Source: Larkinella terrae (GTDB taxonomy: Bacteria; Bacteroidota; Bacteroidia; Cytophagales; Spirosomataceae). From it: a stretch of DNA of 64,000 nt. This document shows, one piece after another, positions 8,994 through 18,485 of the stretch. Where the stretch lies: contig NZ_WJXZ01000001.1 in the NCBI RefSeq assembly GCF_009668025.1, positions 239,814-303,813 of the forward strand. Direction: 5' to 3'. The translations under genes and the position numbers were made by a program. The notes under the pieces are model-generated. The model was not told the origin of the DNA. It worked only from the letters and a program-made list of their open reading frames with translations, and did not search any database. Numbering within the stretch: the first letter of the stretch is position 1; each line of letters starts with the position of its first letter.

Positions 8994-10350
8994 TTTTATC
9001 CCTTATCTGCGCGGAGATAAGTATCAGCAACAGTGGTTCCATCTGCTTATTGCAGACAAAATGCAGAAAGTCTACGAACGGGAGATTAAAAAACTGATGC
9101 TGTTCGTCCCTCCACAACATGGAAAGAGTGAAATTTCGACCCGTAGTTTCCCGGCCTGGGTAATGGGAAAGAACCCCGAAACCCAACTGGTGGTCTGCTC
9201 TTATTCGGCGGATCTGGCCAGCTCGTTTAACCGGGATATTCAGGTCCGGATGGATAGCGAAAAATACCTCGCCTTGTTTCCCGGTACGCGGCTCAATGCC
9301 AGTAACCTGGTGACCACCGCGCGGGGAGGTTCCATCCGCAATAGCGCCGTGTTTGGCATTGTTGGCCACGAAGGATTAGTCCGCACGGTAGGTGTAGGAG
9401 GTGGGATTACGGGCAAACCGGTTGATGTAGGCATCATCGATGATCCGATCAAAGGTAGGCAGGAAGCCCAAAGTCTAACCACGCGGGATTACGTCTGGAA
9501 CTGGTACGTGAACGACTTTGAAACCCGGTTACACAATAACTCGGTTCAGGTGCTGATCATGACGCGCTGGCATCAGGATGACCCCGCAGGCCGGGCACTG
9601 GAGCGGGATGGATACTGGAGTGAAGACAACCCCTTTGGCTGGCACGTCATTACGTTTCCGGCCCTGCGTACGGGAGACATCAACAATTTTGATCCTCGCC
9701 CCATTGGAGCGGCTTTATGGCCCGAAAAGCACTCACAGGCTAAAATTGAAAAAGTGCAGAAAGACAACCCAATTACGTTTAACTCCCTTTATCAGCAGGA
9801 CCCGAAACCATCACCGGATGCGTTGGTGTATCCCAACTGGTCAACGTGTCCCGAGTTTCCAAAATTCCTCAATCGGACGGTGTATGCCTTGGATTTTGGG
9901 TTTACCAACGATCCGACCGCTTTGATTAAAGTGGGTCAGGAGCGCAACCGGCTTTATCTGGATGAACTGCTTTACAAAACCGGGTTGAATACCAAAGTAC
10001 TGGCACAAACACTGCGTCAATTACGGGTATATCCTTCGGATATTATCGTTGCGGACAGTTCGGAGCCGCGGACCATTAGTGATTTACGGCAGGAAGGCTT
10101 TACCGTCGTGCAGGCCATCAAAGGACCAGGTAGCGTTAACGCCGGAATCGATACGATGAGGTCGTATGAGCTTTTCGTTACCGAGCGTAGCCGCAACCTA
10201 CAAACTGAGCTTCGGTCCTACGAATGGATCATGGCGGGTAACGTGGCAACCAATATCCCCATCGATGCCTTTAACCACGGTTTAGATGCGTCCCGGTATG
10301 GAGCCCGGTTCCTCAAACAAGGTGGTGGAGGTGGAATTGAACAATCGTAA
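8893..10350 (+). CDS. Phage terminase large subunit
   Basis: The 485-residue product has the ATPase-nuclease layout of large terminases. Walker A-like FVPPQHGKSE lies at 71-80, the arginine-rich segment that follows contains STRSFPAWVMGKNP, and Walker B GIIDDP lies near 180-185. The nuclease domain begins near 330 with ALDFGFTNDPTALI (first acidic residue) and continues with IIVADSSEPRTI. It would drive DNA into a prohead and cut it. No portal or capsid gene follows, so any packaging would need proteins from elsewhere. Confidence 0.93.
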   Translation: MSNYVTELQRLEIELLQLQLEEDQRTLARSSLSDFIPYLRGDKYQQQWFHLLIADKMQKVYEREIKKLMLFVPPQHGKSEISTRSFPAWVMGKNPETQLVVCSYSADLASSFNRDIQVRMDSEKYLALFPGTRLNASNLVTTARGGSIRNSAVFGIVGHEGLVRTVGVGGGITGKPVDVGIIDDPIKGRQEAQSLTTRDYVWNWYVNDFETRLHNNSVQVLIMTRWHQDDPAGRALERDGYWSEDNPFGWHVITFPALRTGDINNFDPRPIGAALWPEKHSQAKIEKVQKDNPITFNSLYQQDPKPSPDALVYPNWSTCPEFPKFLNRTVYALDFGFTNDPTALIKVGQERNRLYLDELLYKTGLNTKVLAQTLRQLRVYPSDIIVADSSEPRTISDLRQEGFTVVQAIKGPGSVNAGIDTMRSYELFVTERSRNLQTELRSYEWIMAGNVATNIPIDAFNHGLDASRYGARFLKQGGGGGIEQS

Positions 10351-10379
10351 ACACATAAAAACTACAGTAAAAATAAACT

Positions 10380-11057
10380 ATGCAAACGCCAAATAAAAAT
10401 ATATTGACAACCTCCGATCCAAGTAAATTGAGTGGTATGGAAGCCCGGCAATTAGTATTTGAACACATCCGTGTTGCAACTGTCGCGGCAATTGAATATG
10501 AACTTTTCCTGGCCGAGCAGCAGCTTGAAGCGGGCGAAATCAGCAAGGAATTGTATCAACTCAAAATTGATCTTGCCCTGGATGAATTAAGCCTGTTTAA
10601 CGAGCCGGGACAAGTTGCACTGAAACCGTTTTGTAATGTCGCCGAACTAATGAACGATCTTTCGTCGATTGGTTTAGGTCCGATGCGTAAATGGTGGACA
10701 GATGAAATAGAATGGATGTCCGCTTCGAACAATTTCGACGTCAGCTCTCCCGGATCTAATACCCCGCATAATTATTTGGCCTTGTATTTAAGTTCAGAAA
10801 GCGAGCATTACGTCCGGACTCTCAAGCTTAACCTGACGATACACAACCGGATTGACAGCGGCTCGGCTTGCTTTTTTCTTGCCCAAATAGTACCCAAATT
10901 GTTCCAGGCAATCAAACAATCTGTGCCGCCCGGTTTATGTGAAGCTATTCTCACTCAAACAGAATTTTGGTATATGACTAATGCCTATATCATTGGAACC
11001 GAATGGGAAAACGGCATTAAGTCTGCCTCATATAGCATCATTATTTCTAGTAAATAA
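10380..11057 (+). CDS. Hypothetical protein after terminase
   Basis: This 225-residue soluble protein has no motif I recognise. It is mostly helical, with an acidic N-terminal half (FLAEQQLEAGEISKEL) and several Trp and Tyr residues in the second half. It is on the same strand as the terminase, 29 bases downstream, where a portal gene would normally stand, but its length and composition do not fit a portal protein. It converges on the tape measure gene. Confidence 0.6.
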   Translation: MQTPNKNILTTSDPSKLSGMEARQLVFEHIRVATVAAIEYELFLAEQQLEAGEISKELYQLKIDLALDELSLFNEPGQVALKPFCNVAELMNDLSSIGLGPMRKWWTDEIEWMSASNNFDVSSPGSNTPHNYLALYLSSESEHYVRTLKLNLTIHNRIDSGSACFFLAQIVPKLFQAIKQSVPPGLCEAILTQTEFWYMTNAYIIGTEWENGIKSASYSIIISSK

Positions 11058-11170
11058 ATGATGTATCAACTCAGTCCAAGTTTTTTTAGAGGTTATTTAC
11101 AGCGTGTTTTAAGAATTAAATATTTGCGGCAGACATTCACCCGGCATCTACTTCTGGAAAGAAGCTTATT

Positions 11171-14100
11171 TTAACGCCTATTATATCTTCTATCTAGATA
11201 CTCCGTTAGATTGCGCCCCTGTTTAATGAACCGATGGAAACCTTCTTCGTCAATTATAGTTTGATGAATCGGATTATCGAGCAAAACCCTTCTCAGTGCC
11301 TCTTCAAATTCAGTTACATTCATGCCTGAATTATTTATTGCAATCGGTTGTAATTCCCGCTGACGACCTTCGCGAAGCCTACTAATTTGCGCCTGGTTCA
11401 GTAGTAAATCCTGTTCCATCCGCTGGATAGCCCCTTTCCTCTTCCAGTCCGCAATGAGTTGCGTCGTGTCGTAGGCTGGTAAAATGGTATCACCGGCTTT
11501 GGTGTCAATGATTGTGGGCGTATCAACCAGCGTTGCCCGGTTATCGTGAAACCAAAGTTCGGCCCCGGCTTCCCCGGCGAGTGCCGGACCCGAATAGGTA
11601 TTAGAAGCCTTTTTACCGGTTTTGTATTGAGGGATGGGCGTTGCGGCTACAGCCGCCAATTGAACAGCCCCAAGTGCTAAAATCAATGGAAATAGAGGGC
11701 CAGCAGAAACGGCACGAGCCGCAGTATTGATAATAATTTGAAACATTGCGTTAGCCTTATCAGCCCTTGCTTGTCTGTTTTTGATTTCGCGCTGTTTTTT
11801 GTCATAATCTTCTTCGATACGCGCCTGTTGCTCCTTATTTTCACCAACCAACTTCAATTCGTACTCTTTTTGCTTTTCGAGGTAGTCTAACTCCCGATCA
11901 CGAAATGCGGATGCTAAATCAAATATTGCTTGAGCTGCTTGAGAAACAGCCGATAGTACAGCTTGAATGAGTTGCGCGCGCTCATCTGCCTCTCTTTGCG
12001 CCTGAGCGATATTAAAATCAGACGTTTCTTTACTGATGTCCTTTTCAGCGTCAGCCGCGTCTTTCTTCTTTTTGAGAGTTACCTTAGTAAGATTTTCCTT
12101 CTTTTTGGCCTCTAATTCGTCGATTTGGATCACAGCAGCCGCCTTTTCTTTCGCTGTTCGCCCCTCTTCGGCTGCGTATTTTTTTAAAGACTTAATTTTT
12201 GTGTCGATCAAAAAGTTTGACCGGATAATGTCATCATCAGCAGCGGCAGTTTGGGCGGCAAGAATCTCTTTAATATTCTTTAACCGAAGATTATGGATTC
12301 GAATATCGCCCTCCTCTTCGGTAATTTGCCGGTTTGCAACAGCAACCTTTATATCGGACTCGCTCTTTTCGTAAGCCGAAACAATGGTTGCTAATTGTCC
12401 AAGGTAGCCCTTTTCGGCTTCTGCATCAATTGACTGTAAGCCATCTTTTACGGCTTCCATCATCAATTTCCAGTTTTTCTTTTCAGCGTCGAGCCTGTCA
12501 TCCAAAAAGACTTTTTGAGCATTGCTTAACTCGGCTTGCGTTTCTTTGTATTCCGCAGATTCGGTTTTATTTGCCGCCCTTAGAATGTCCTGACGGGCCT
12601 TGATGCCCTGTACTGTTACATCGTATCGTTGCTTAACAAATTCCGTTTCAGATAGGCTACCGTCTTGCCGCTGTACGTCTAATCCCGAAAGGGCATTCTT
12701 GGTATTGGTTTTAGAGGTATCTAAGGACGATTTTAGTTTATCGTCGATCAGTTTGCGCTTTTCCTTTAAATAATCAACCTGTAGCGAAAGAAGTTTATTA
12801 TTTGCCTCTTTCACCTCTACAGCCTTATCATCACCAGCTTTTTTCAGAGTTTCAATCTCCTGTTTTAATGCAAGAGTCTGAATTTTGAATTTTCTTTCCG
12901 CGAAATCCTGTTCAATTTTCTCCTCTTCCTCTGCACTACCTTTGGAGATTCCCAGTTTTTCTTCTTTCTCTTTTGATAGCAGCAGCAGGCGGTTTTCAGT
13001 TATTGCTCGCTGAGTTTCTAAAGACTTTTTAAGTACATCTTCATTATTTGGGTCAGCGCCTGACGGCTTACCTTGCTCACCTAGCGGGTTGAGTATGCTG
13101 TTTTTGTCTTTTTGAAGTTTGGCAATTTCAGCCTTTTTTTTATCTAAATCTTTAAACTGGCTCCGGCTCAATAGGGTGAACGCTTCCGCCTGTTTTTGGG
13201 CAATCTGCTTATTGAAATCTTCAATTTTCAATAATTGATTCGCTACTGCATCACCGGACTTTTCAATAAATTGTCGTAACTGACCGTCGATTGTGCCGCC
13301 CATCGCCAATATTTGCTTTGCAGCATTCAGTGCATCAGTGGTGCTTTCCTTGACGGACGAGGTCAACTTATCGACATTTTCGGGCGTAACATTTCGAACA
13401 AACGGAACACCGCCACCACCCGCAGGCCCAACAACTTCCTTGCCGGTGTTCACGGCGGCCCGCGCAACCCGAATGCGGTTTAAGGCTAAGGTTGCCTGAT
13501 CTGCATAGTCTTTAATTGCCTCGCTGTTGAGTTGCTTGTTTAATTCCCGTTGCGCTGCTGCAAAATCCCATACAGCAACCTCATTTATTCCCAACGAATT
13601 CCCATACTGATCTATACCGTAAGATGCCTGAGGGACGGCAGCGGCAATCTGATTGATTACCTTTTGCAATGTGGCTTGCTCTTTGGCGTTCAAATTTGTT
13701 TTGTGCGCTAATTTATCGTGTTGTTGGAGTAGAGGTACGAGATTTGCCAATAACCCCTCAACTACTTCATCTTGCTCCGAAAAAGCGCGCGAAGAACCAA
13801 CTACGGCAGGCGAAACCAATTCCCTCAACGACCGCGCAAGCCACAAAGCGGACGCGGTCGTTTTGTCCATTAAATCCGTTAAACGAAAGTTTCTGATCCA
13901 CTCTATACCTTCGTTGGACAAACGGGCAAGGTTGGCACGTACCCCCTCAATTCGCTTTTCATTATTGGGATTAAAGGTCTTTTCGAGTTCAGCGGCAAAT
14001 TTAGGCAGTGCATCTTCTGCCAAAACCTTACCGGCTTTCATCATATCGCCCAGCTTGGCGGTTGATACGCCAAGAGCACGGGCCATAATCTGAACAGAAC

Positions 14101-15253
14101 CAGGCACGGCCTCCGCCAATTGACCCCTGAGTTCTTCGGATGAAATCACACCCTTACCCATCATTTGAGAAAGCGCCAAATAACCCTTTTCGAGCTTCTC
14201 ATTTGACAATTTAAGGCGACCACCCGTTAGGGCCATTGCCTTAAAAATCGTATCGGTAGCTACGCCCTGAAGGCCGGTTTTGCGGCTGTTGGCAGTTAAT
14301 AACGCGTAATGCGCTTCGAGTTTGGCGTATTCAATTCCTAACTCTTCGGAAGTTTTAATTAAAAACCGCTGCTTACGGCTAAAATCCTCCGAGTCGTCCG
14401 AAACAGCCAGCAGCGAAGCGTCCAGACTGTCAATGTCAAGCGTCAGGTCGAATGTCTTTTGAAGAGCAGTAAGGGCTGAATCTATTCCAATCATGGAAGC
14501 CGTAAACTGCAAGGCACGACCCGTTGCTCCTAGTAGCGAGGTTCCATAATTACCGACATTCATTTGATGCCGACCGAGCCCCGCATTGAAATTCTTTAAA
14601 GCAGCTTCGTTTTTGGTGATTTGGTTGTAATAGGCAACTGCGGCTGAATTATTCTTATTCAGTGCGCCGGTGCTAGCATCCAAAGCCCCCGGCTTTTTTT
14701 TTAATTCAGCCCACAGTTCCGCCGTTTGCCGTTGAAGTTTGTTATAGGAGCCGTTGGCCGAATCGACCGTTGATTTTGACACCTTCAACGCACTATCAAA
14801 AGATTTAAAAACCGAATTGAGGTTTTTTACTTCCGATGCAATTTTCTTCTTTTGGGATAGGTAGTTTTTTTCGGATGGGTCTAACGCTTTGTACTGAGCA
14901 TTTAACTTATCAAGCTGGCTCGCAAAGTCTTTCAGGGCTTCACGTTGCGCCCGTTCGGCATCTGCCAGATTGCCCAAACTCTTATTTGCGGACTCAATCG
15001 TCTCTTTGTGGCCTTTAATAGCCCGGTCAAAATTGGCTAATTGGTCAAATGCATCCTTTTGTGTGACATTAAAATTGGTAAGCTGATCTATAATCCCCCT
15101 GAGTGAATTTTTAGCAGCGTCAGATTGGCCCTTAAAACGAGTTGCCCAAGATTCGAGGGATTTACCAAGGTCGTCGGTCGAGCGGGATAATTTCTCAAGT
15201 TCTGAGTACCACGCAGGAAAATTAAATAAATCGGAGTTCTGAATTGCGGCCAC
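11171..15253 (-). CDS. Phage tail tape measure protein
   Basis: The 1360-residue product starts with GTG and is largely coiled coil. Residues about 250-440 match the tape measure N-terminal domain (EELGIEYAKLEAHYALLTANSRKTG, GVISSEELRGQLAEAVPGSVQIMARALG). A hydrophobic stretch near 1180-1220 (PLFPLILALGAVQLAAVAATPIP) is the usual membrane-active segment, and the C-terminus has YKTGKKASNTYSGPALAGEAGAE, common in tape measures. Such proteins set tail length in siphophages. It is on the opposite strand from the terminase genes, with no tail tube, chaperone or baseplate genes around it. Confidence 0.88.
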   Translation of the reverse strand: MAAIQNSDLFNFPAWYSELEKLSRSTDDLGKSLESWATRFKGQSDAAKNSLRGIIDQLTNFNVTQKDAFDQLANFDRAIKGHKETIESANKSLGNLADAERAQREALKDFASQLDKLNAQYKALDPSEKNYLSQKKKIASEVKNLNSVFKSFDSALKVSKSTVDSANGSYNKLQRQTAELWAELKKKPGALDASTGALNKNNSAAVAYYNQITKNEAALKNFNAGLGRHQMNVGNYGTSLLGATGRALQFTASMIGIDSALTALQKTFDLTLDIDSLDASLLAVSDDSEDFSRKQRFLIKTSEELGIEYAKLEAHYALLTANSRKTGLQGVATDTIFKAMALTGGRLKLSNEKLEKGYLALSQMMGKGVISSEELRGQLAEAVPGSVQIMARALGVSTAKLGDMMKAGKVLAEDALPKFAAELEKTFNPNNEKRIEGVRANLARLSNEGIEWIRNFRLTDLMDKTTASALWLARSLRELVSPAVVGSSRAFSEQDEVVEGLLANLVPLLQQHDKLAHKTNLNAKEQATLQKVINQIAAAVPQASYGIDQYGNSLGINEVAVWDFAAAQRELNKQLNSEAIKDYADQATLALNRIRVARAAVNTGKEVVGPAGGGGVPFVRNVTPENVDKLTSSVKESTTDALNAAKQILAMGGTIDGQLRQFIEKSGDAVANQLLKIEDFNKQIAQKQAEAFTLLSRSQFKDLDKKKAEIAKLQKDKNSILNPLGEQGKPSGADPNNEDVLKKSLETQRAITENRLLLLSKEKEEKLGISKGSAEEEEKIEQDFAERKFKIQTLALKQEIETLKKAGDDKAVEVKEANNKLLSLQVDYLKEKRKLIDDKLKSSLDTSKTNTKNALSGLDVQRQDGSLSETEFVKQRYDVTVQGIKARQDILRAANKTESAEYKETQAELSNAQKVFLDDRLDAEKKNWKLMMEAVKDGLQSIDAEAEKGYLGQLATIVSAYEKSESDIKVAVANRQITEEEGDIRIHNLRLKNIKEILAAQTAAADDDIIRSNFLIDTKIKSLKKYAAEEGRTAKEKAAAVIQIDELEAKKKENLTKVTLKKKKDAADAEKDISKETSDFNIAQAQREADERAQLIQAVLSAVSQAAQAIFDLASAFRDRELDYLEKQKEYELKLVGENKEQQARIEEDYDKKQREIKNRQARADKANAMFQIIINTAARAVSAGPLFPLILALGAVQLAAVAATPIPQYKTGKKASNTYSGPALAGEAGAELWFHDNRATLVDTPTIIDTKAGDTILPAYDTTQLIADWKRKGAIQRMEQDLLLNQAQISRLREGRQRELQPIAINNSGMNVTEFEEALRRVLLDNPIHQTIIDEEGFHRFIKQGRNLTEYLDRRYNRR

Positions 15254-15318
15254 AGCAGTAGAGGGCTTTCAAGTGTGAAAGCCGGGCCGGACGTGTAGTG
15301 TAAATGTAAGGAAAATTA

Positions 15319-15714
15319 TTAATTCTTTACAGTCCGTCTGCCGCTTTGAATAACTGATTTGAAGTTAAAGCCGCTAGGTTTTAAAAAATAAGTCATTTCA
15401 AATGTAGAATCGGGCGGGTAATCAAAACGCAGGACAACATTCAAGTCTGTCGTGTCTCCGCTTTTATTGTCGATTGTGTAATAGACTCTCGACTTTTTAA
15501 ATATCGTATTATTGTCAGTCGGTTGATTTTGTGTAATAAAATATCCCCTTGCCACACTGGTTGCCGCTTCAGCAATTTTTACGTCTGTTACTTCGGGAAA
15601 GCTGGCCTCTGGCTTACTCAGGTACCAAATAAGGCTCAATACAATGCCGGTTAGCAAAATTGCAATAACCAATTGCTTGACCGTTCCTAAGGATTTCGAC
15701 TGTTCTTTTGTCAT
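15319..15714 (-). CDS. Single-span membrane protein
   Basis: I start this at ATG 15714 (MTKEQSKSLG); an ATG 18 bases upstream is also in frame. Residues 12-35 are one hydrophobic span and the rest (about 95 residues) is predicted outside, rich in short strands (SRVYYTIDNKSGDTTDLNVVL). No family is recognised. It is 65 bases upstream of the tape measure gene on the same strand, so it may share its transcript. Confidence 0.6.
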   Translation of the reverse strand: MTKEQSKSLGTVKQLVIAILLTGIVLSLIWYLSKPEASFPEVTDVKIAEAATSVARGYFITQNQPTDNNTIFKKSRVYYTIDNKSGDTTDLNVVLRFDYPPDSTFEMTYFLKPSGFNFKSVIQSGRRTVKN

Positions 15715-15886
15715 TATTACCCGTTTCCCCAATCTTAATAAAAATGTCCAACAAAATACAAAAACGCTTTAAATCGAGAGGCAGTTTATCAATTTGATCT
15801 TTGGTTTTACTCCATACATCGTTATGTTGGATAATCAATAAGTCTATTTGTAAAAGGGAATTTTGTCGTAAATAAAAACAGATTAT

Positions 15887-16723
15887 ATGTCTTTAGCTCA
15901 ATCTCAAAATAAACGACCTACTTCTCACTGGCGTTCCCGGTTACACGAGGTTATCTTTGAGTCCGACACCCCAGCCGGAAAAACCTTTGATATACTTCTA
16001 ATCGGAAGCATTCTGCTAAGCGTTACGGTGGTCATGCTGGAAAGTATCAAGAGTGTGCGAGCAGCCTATGGGCCGGTGCTGAACGGTATTGAGTGGTTTT
16101 TTACCGGGCTGTTTACCATCGAGTATATCCTGCGGCTGATCAGTGTTCGACAACCCTGGCGTTATGCACTCAGCTTCTTTGGACTAGTCGACATCTTGGC
16201 CCTATTGCCCACCTATCTAAGCTGGTTGGTTCCGGGCGGACACTATCTGTTTACCATCCGCATTCTGCGGCTACTGCGGGTTTTTCGTATTTTGAAACTA
16301 TCAGAATACCTCTCCGAAGCGACTACCCTGACCACGGCCTTACGCGCCAGTCGTCGAAAAATCAGCGTATTTATTCTAACCGTTATCCTGTTGGTGGTTA
16401 TTATCGGTTCCCTAATGTACCTCATTGAGGGAGAGGAACATGGCTTTGTCAGCATCCCGACCGGTATTTACTGGGCCATTGTAACCCTGACGACCGTGGG
16501 CTACGGGGATCTATCGCCACAAACGCCCGCGGGCAAAGTGCTGGCTTCCCTGGTGATGGTCATGGGGTATGGCATCATTGCCGTACCAACGGGCATCGTG
16601 ACGGTTGAACTTTCTCAGGCGGCTCAGAAGTCCCGAGTTTCAGCGCAAGCATGCCCTTCCTGTGGATTGGAGGGTCATGATGCAGATGCCGTTTTCTGCA
16701 AATATTGTGGTAGCCAGTTATAA
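15887..16723 (+). CDS. Voltage-gated potassium channel with C-terminal zinc ribbon
   Basis: The 278-residue protein has the six-span layout of Kv-like ion transporters. S4 carries regularly spaced arginines (RILRLLRVFRILKL, about 125-140), the pore helix is followed by the selectivity filter TTVGYGDL near 201-208, and S6 contains two glycines. After S6 the chain ends in a small zinc ribbon, CPSCGLEGHDADAVFCKYCG at about 257-276, with two Cys-x2-Cys pairs. It would conduct K+ across the inner membrane under voltage control. It has its own upstream gap and no phage-like role, so it is cargo, or host DNA trapped between phage blocks. Confidence 0.9.
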   Translation: MSLAQSQNKRPTSHWRSRLHEVIFESDTPAGKTFDILLIGSILLSVTVVMLESIKSVRAAYGPVLNGIEWFFTGLFTIEYILRLISVRQPWRYALSFFGLVDILALLPTYLSWLVPGGHYLFTIRILRLLRVFRILKLSEYLSEATTLTTALRASRRKISVFILTVILLVVIIGSLMYLIEGEEHGFVSIPTGIYWAIVTLTTVGYGDLSPQTPAGKVLASLVMVMGYGIIAVPTGIVTVELSQAAQKSRVSAQACPSCGLEGHDADAVFCKYCGSQL

Positions 16724-16757
16724 GTGACTAGCAGAACATATTTTTTTAGACTTCTAT

Positions 16758-17363
16758 TTATTTCCGGAAGGTTGTAATGGCTTCCTCGAAGATATGGATG
16801 CCAGGGATTTCCCGAACGCCCTCGGCGATATCGGCTTTAATAGCCGCTTCATCGATGATCCAGTAGCCATTGGGGACCTTGTTGGGATCGACAATCTCAA
16901 AAGTCCATTTGAGCTGCACGCCTTTGGGTAATGAGGTAACTTCGGGAGTAAGCCAGTTTGTTTCACCAGACGTTGCGTTTGTAGCTTGCTGAGCGGCCTC
17001 AGCCAGTTGATGCTCCCGCACCCGAAGAATCTCCCGGTTGTAATGCTCCACGGCATCTTTGAGTGGTTGCATGGCTTCTAGGATGGGCGCTGTCATCTGC
17101 TTCTCGACTTCCATCCAATCATGTTTCTCCTTGTCCAGTTGCCGGGTAATCTTGAGCCGCTCGGCGGCCACCCGTTTGATTAATTCGTTCCCATGGGTAA
17201 CGTGCTTTATCAGCACTTCCTGTTGCTCAGGTGAACCACAAACGGCGGGCTGTCGGCGGAGAAAGGTCACATAATCGGTTAATGATCGCTGCAAGAGTTC
17301 GCGCCCACTCGAATCGGTGAGCGAAAGTTCGGTGTTGGGTTTGGTTTCGGTCGCCATGCCCAT
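16758..17363 (-). CDS. Phage-type hypothetical protein (recombination module type)
   Basis: The 201-residue soluble protein has a coiled-coil centre (about 50-130, KRVAAERLKITRQLDKEKHDWMEVEKQM) and a C-terminal piece with LKWTFEIVDPNKVPNGYWIIDE and REIPGIHIFEE. The pattern of a Trp strand, Val-Pro, a Tyr and then Pro-Gly is common in siphophage proteins encoded beside single-strand annealing recombinases. No annealing protein is visible here. An in-frame ATG 6 bases further in is an equally good start. Confidence 0.6.
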   Translation of the reverse strand: MGMATETKPNTELSLTDSSGRELLQRSLTDYVTFLRRQPAVCGSPEQQEVLIKHVTHGNELIKRVAAERLKITRQLDKEKHDWMEVEKQMTAPILEAMQPLKDAVEHYNREILRVREHQLAEAAQQATNATSGETNWLTPEVTSLPKGVQLKWTFEIVDPNKVPNGYWIIDEAAIKADIAEGVREIPGIHIFEEAITTFRK

Positions 17364-17500
17364 AAAACCGCCATTTACCGAAAATGTTGGTCATTAAGGA
17401 ATAAATTCGAATGACTAATAAATGATTAGCTTATCAATTTCCTGATATAATTGTATTGTACTCTAAAAACGATAAAAATGTGTTGCTGAATAGTAAATTT

Positions 17501-17533
17501 TATGAAATACATTTCACTAAGATGTATTTCATA
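17501..17533. promoter_or_regulatory. 12-bp inverted repeat, likely operator
   Basis: TATGAAATACAT (17501-17512) and ATGTATTTCATA (17522-17533) are perfect arms around a 9-base spacer. The right arm runs into TTTG, so it overlaps a -7-like box CATATTTG about 50 bases before the HTH gene at 17590. This suits an operator for autorepression by that protein, or a 5' leader hairpin. Confidence 0.5.
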
Positions 17534-17589
17534 TTTGCCTGAACATTGATTTAGCTTCTTATTTATGCAAAAATCAATTCAAAGTTGCT

Positions 17590-17904
17590 ATGGTTAAGGT
17601 TGTTGATAGTGAAGAATTTGAAGCATTGGTCAAACGGGTAGAATACCTCGAAAATGAATTAACGTTTTTCAAGGATCTGCTGACTTGGCAACGGTACTTG
17701 AGCCGTGAGCAAACTATGGCTGCCTTGGGCTGTACCTCAGTTACTCTTTGGCGAATTACCAAATTGGGAAGGTTAGAACATGAAAAGCAGGGACGTAAAA
17801 TTAGGTACTGCATTGACTCAGTACGAAGCTATTTACAAGCTCGGAAAATAGATCAACTGTCTGCTGATCAGGCTATTTTTAAAGCTTTGAATTTGAGGCA
17901 ATAA
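17590..17904 (+). CDS. Helix-turn-helix protein (HTH_17-like)
   Basis: The 104-residue protein begins with a short coiled coil (SEEFEALVKRVEYLENELTFF) and then has a winged helix-turn-helix: LSREQTMAALGCTSVTLWRI, wing KQGRKIRYCIDSVRSYLQ. This is the excisionase-like architecture seen three times in the element (also 4943 and 22626 reverse). It lies just after the TATGAAATACAT inverted repeat, which it may bind. Confidence 0.75.
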   Translation: MVKVVDSEEFEALVKRVEYLENELTFFKDLLTWQRYLSREQTMAALGCTSVTLWRITKLGRLEHEKQGRKIRYCIDSVRSYLQARKIDQLSADQAIFKALNLRQ

Positions 17905-18048
17905 AAATGGGTTTATTCTAGAAATTGATATATGCTGGTCTAGTCTATATTGCCGATAAGTAAGCACTTTTACCGTTCAATCATCCTTTTCTTAGTTTTC
18001 ACACTCGTCTGCTTAGGTTTGTTCTTCAACATTTATCTTTGAAGCAAA

Positions 18049-18279
18049 ATGATAAGCCCGATGTCCCAAACACCCGAAGAAATAGGCCAATTGATCAGAA
18101 ACCTTCGAAAAGAACGTAAAATGACCCAATTAGAATTATCAATTAAGTTAGGTATTGATAAATCTACATTTGCTGCCTACGAAAGAGGTAGAAATAACTT
18201 TACTGTTGCAACTCTAAAAAAAATAGCAGAGGCTATGGGCGCAACATTCAAAGTAGAGCTTTTTTTCGAGAAGGAGTAA
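18049..18279 (+). CDS. XRE-family transcriptional regulator
   Basis: This 76-residue protein is a single lambda-repressor-like (XRE) domain: IGQLIRNLRKERKMTQLELSIKLGIDKSTFAAYERGRNNFTVATLKKIAEAMG, ending in a short strand. It is typical of phage and element control genes. It lies between HTH and antirepressor genes, so it may be the repressor side of a switch. No lexA-like or protease part is attached. Confidence 0.85.
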   Translation: MISPMSQTPEEIGQLIRNLRKERKMTQLELSIKLGIDKSTFAAYERGRNNFTVATLKKIAEAMGATFKVELFFEKE

Positions 18280-18419
18280 AAAAATTTACCTAAATAGTTG
18301 GTATATATGCCCACTTTTTGTACCTTTAAATTATTGGAACGGCAGATGTCAGAAAAGGCGAAATAGTACTGAGGAAGTTGCCCGCTGGACTGTATGATGG
18401 AAGCTCAACCAATAAAAAA

Positions 18420-18456
18420 CCCCAACGCTTAGTTTTCGACGACGCAAGCGAAGGGG
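18420..18456 (+). promoter_or_regulatory. Leader hairpin before 18486 gene
   Basis: CCCC-AA-CGCTT (18420-18430) pairs with AAGCG-AA-GGGG (18446-18456) around a 15-base loop, with a symmetric AA/AA internal loop. It lies 30 bases before the ATG of the next gene, without a T run, so it is more likely a 5' leader element than a terminator. Confidence 0.4.
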
Positions 18457-18485
18457 AATGTTTCAAATTAACCTGATAGATCAAA

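Noticed and set aside
10478-10495. Second copy of the 18-bp palindrome
   Set aside because: AACTGTCGCGGCAAT matches only in the centre and lies inside a coding frame.
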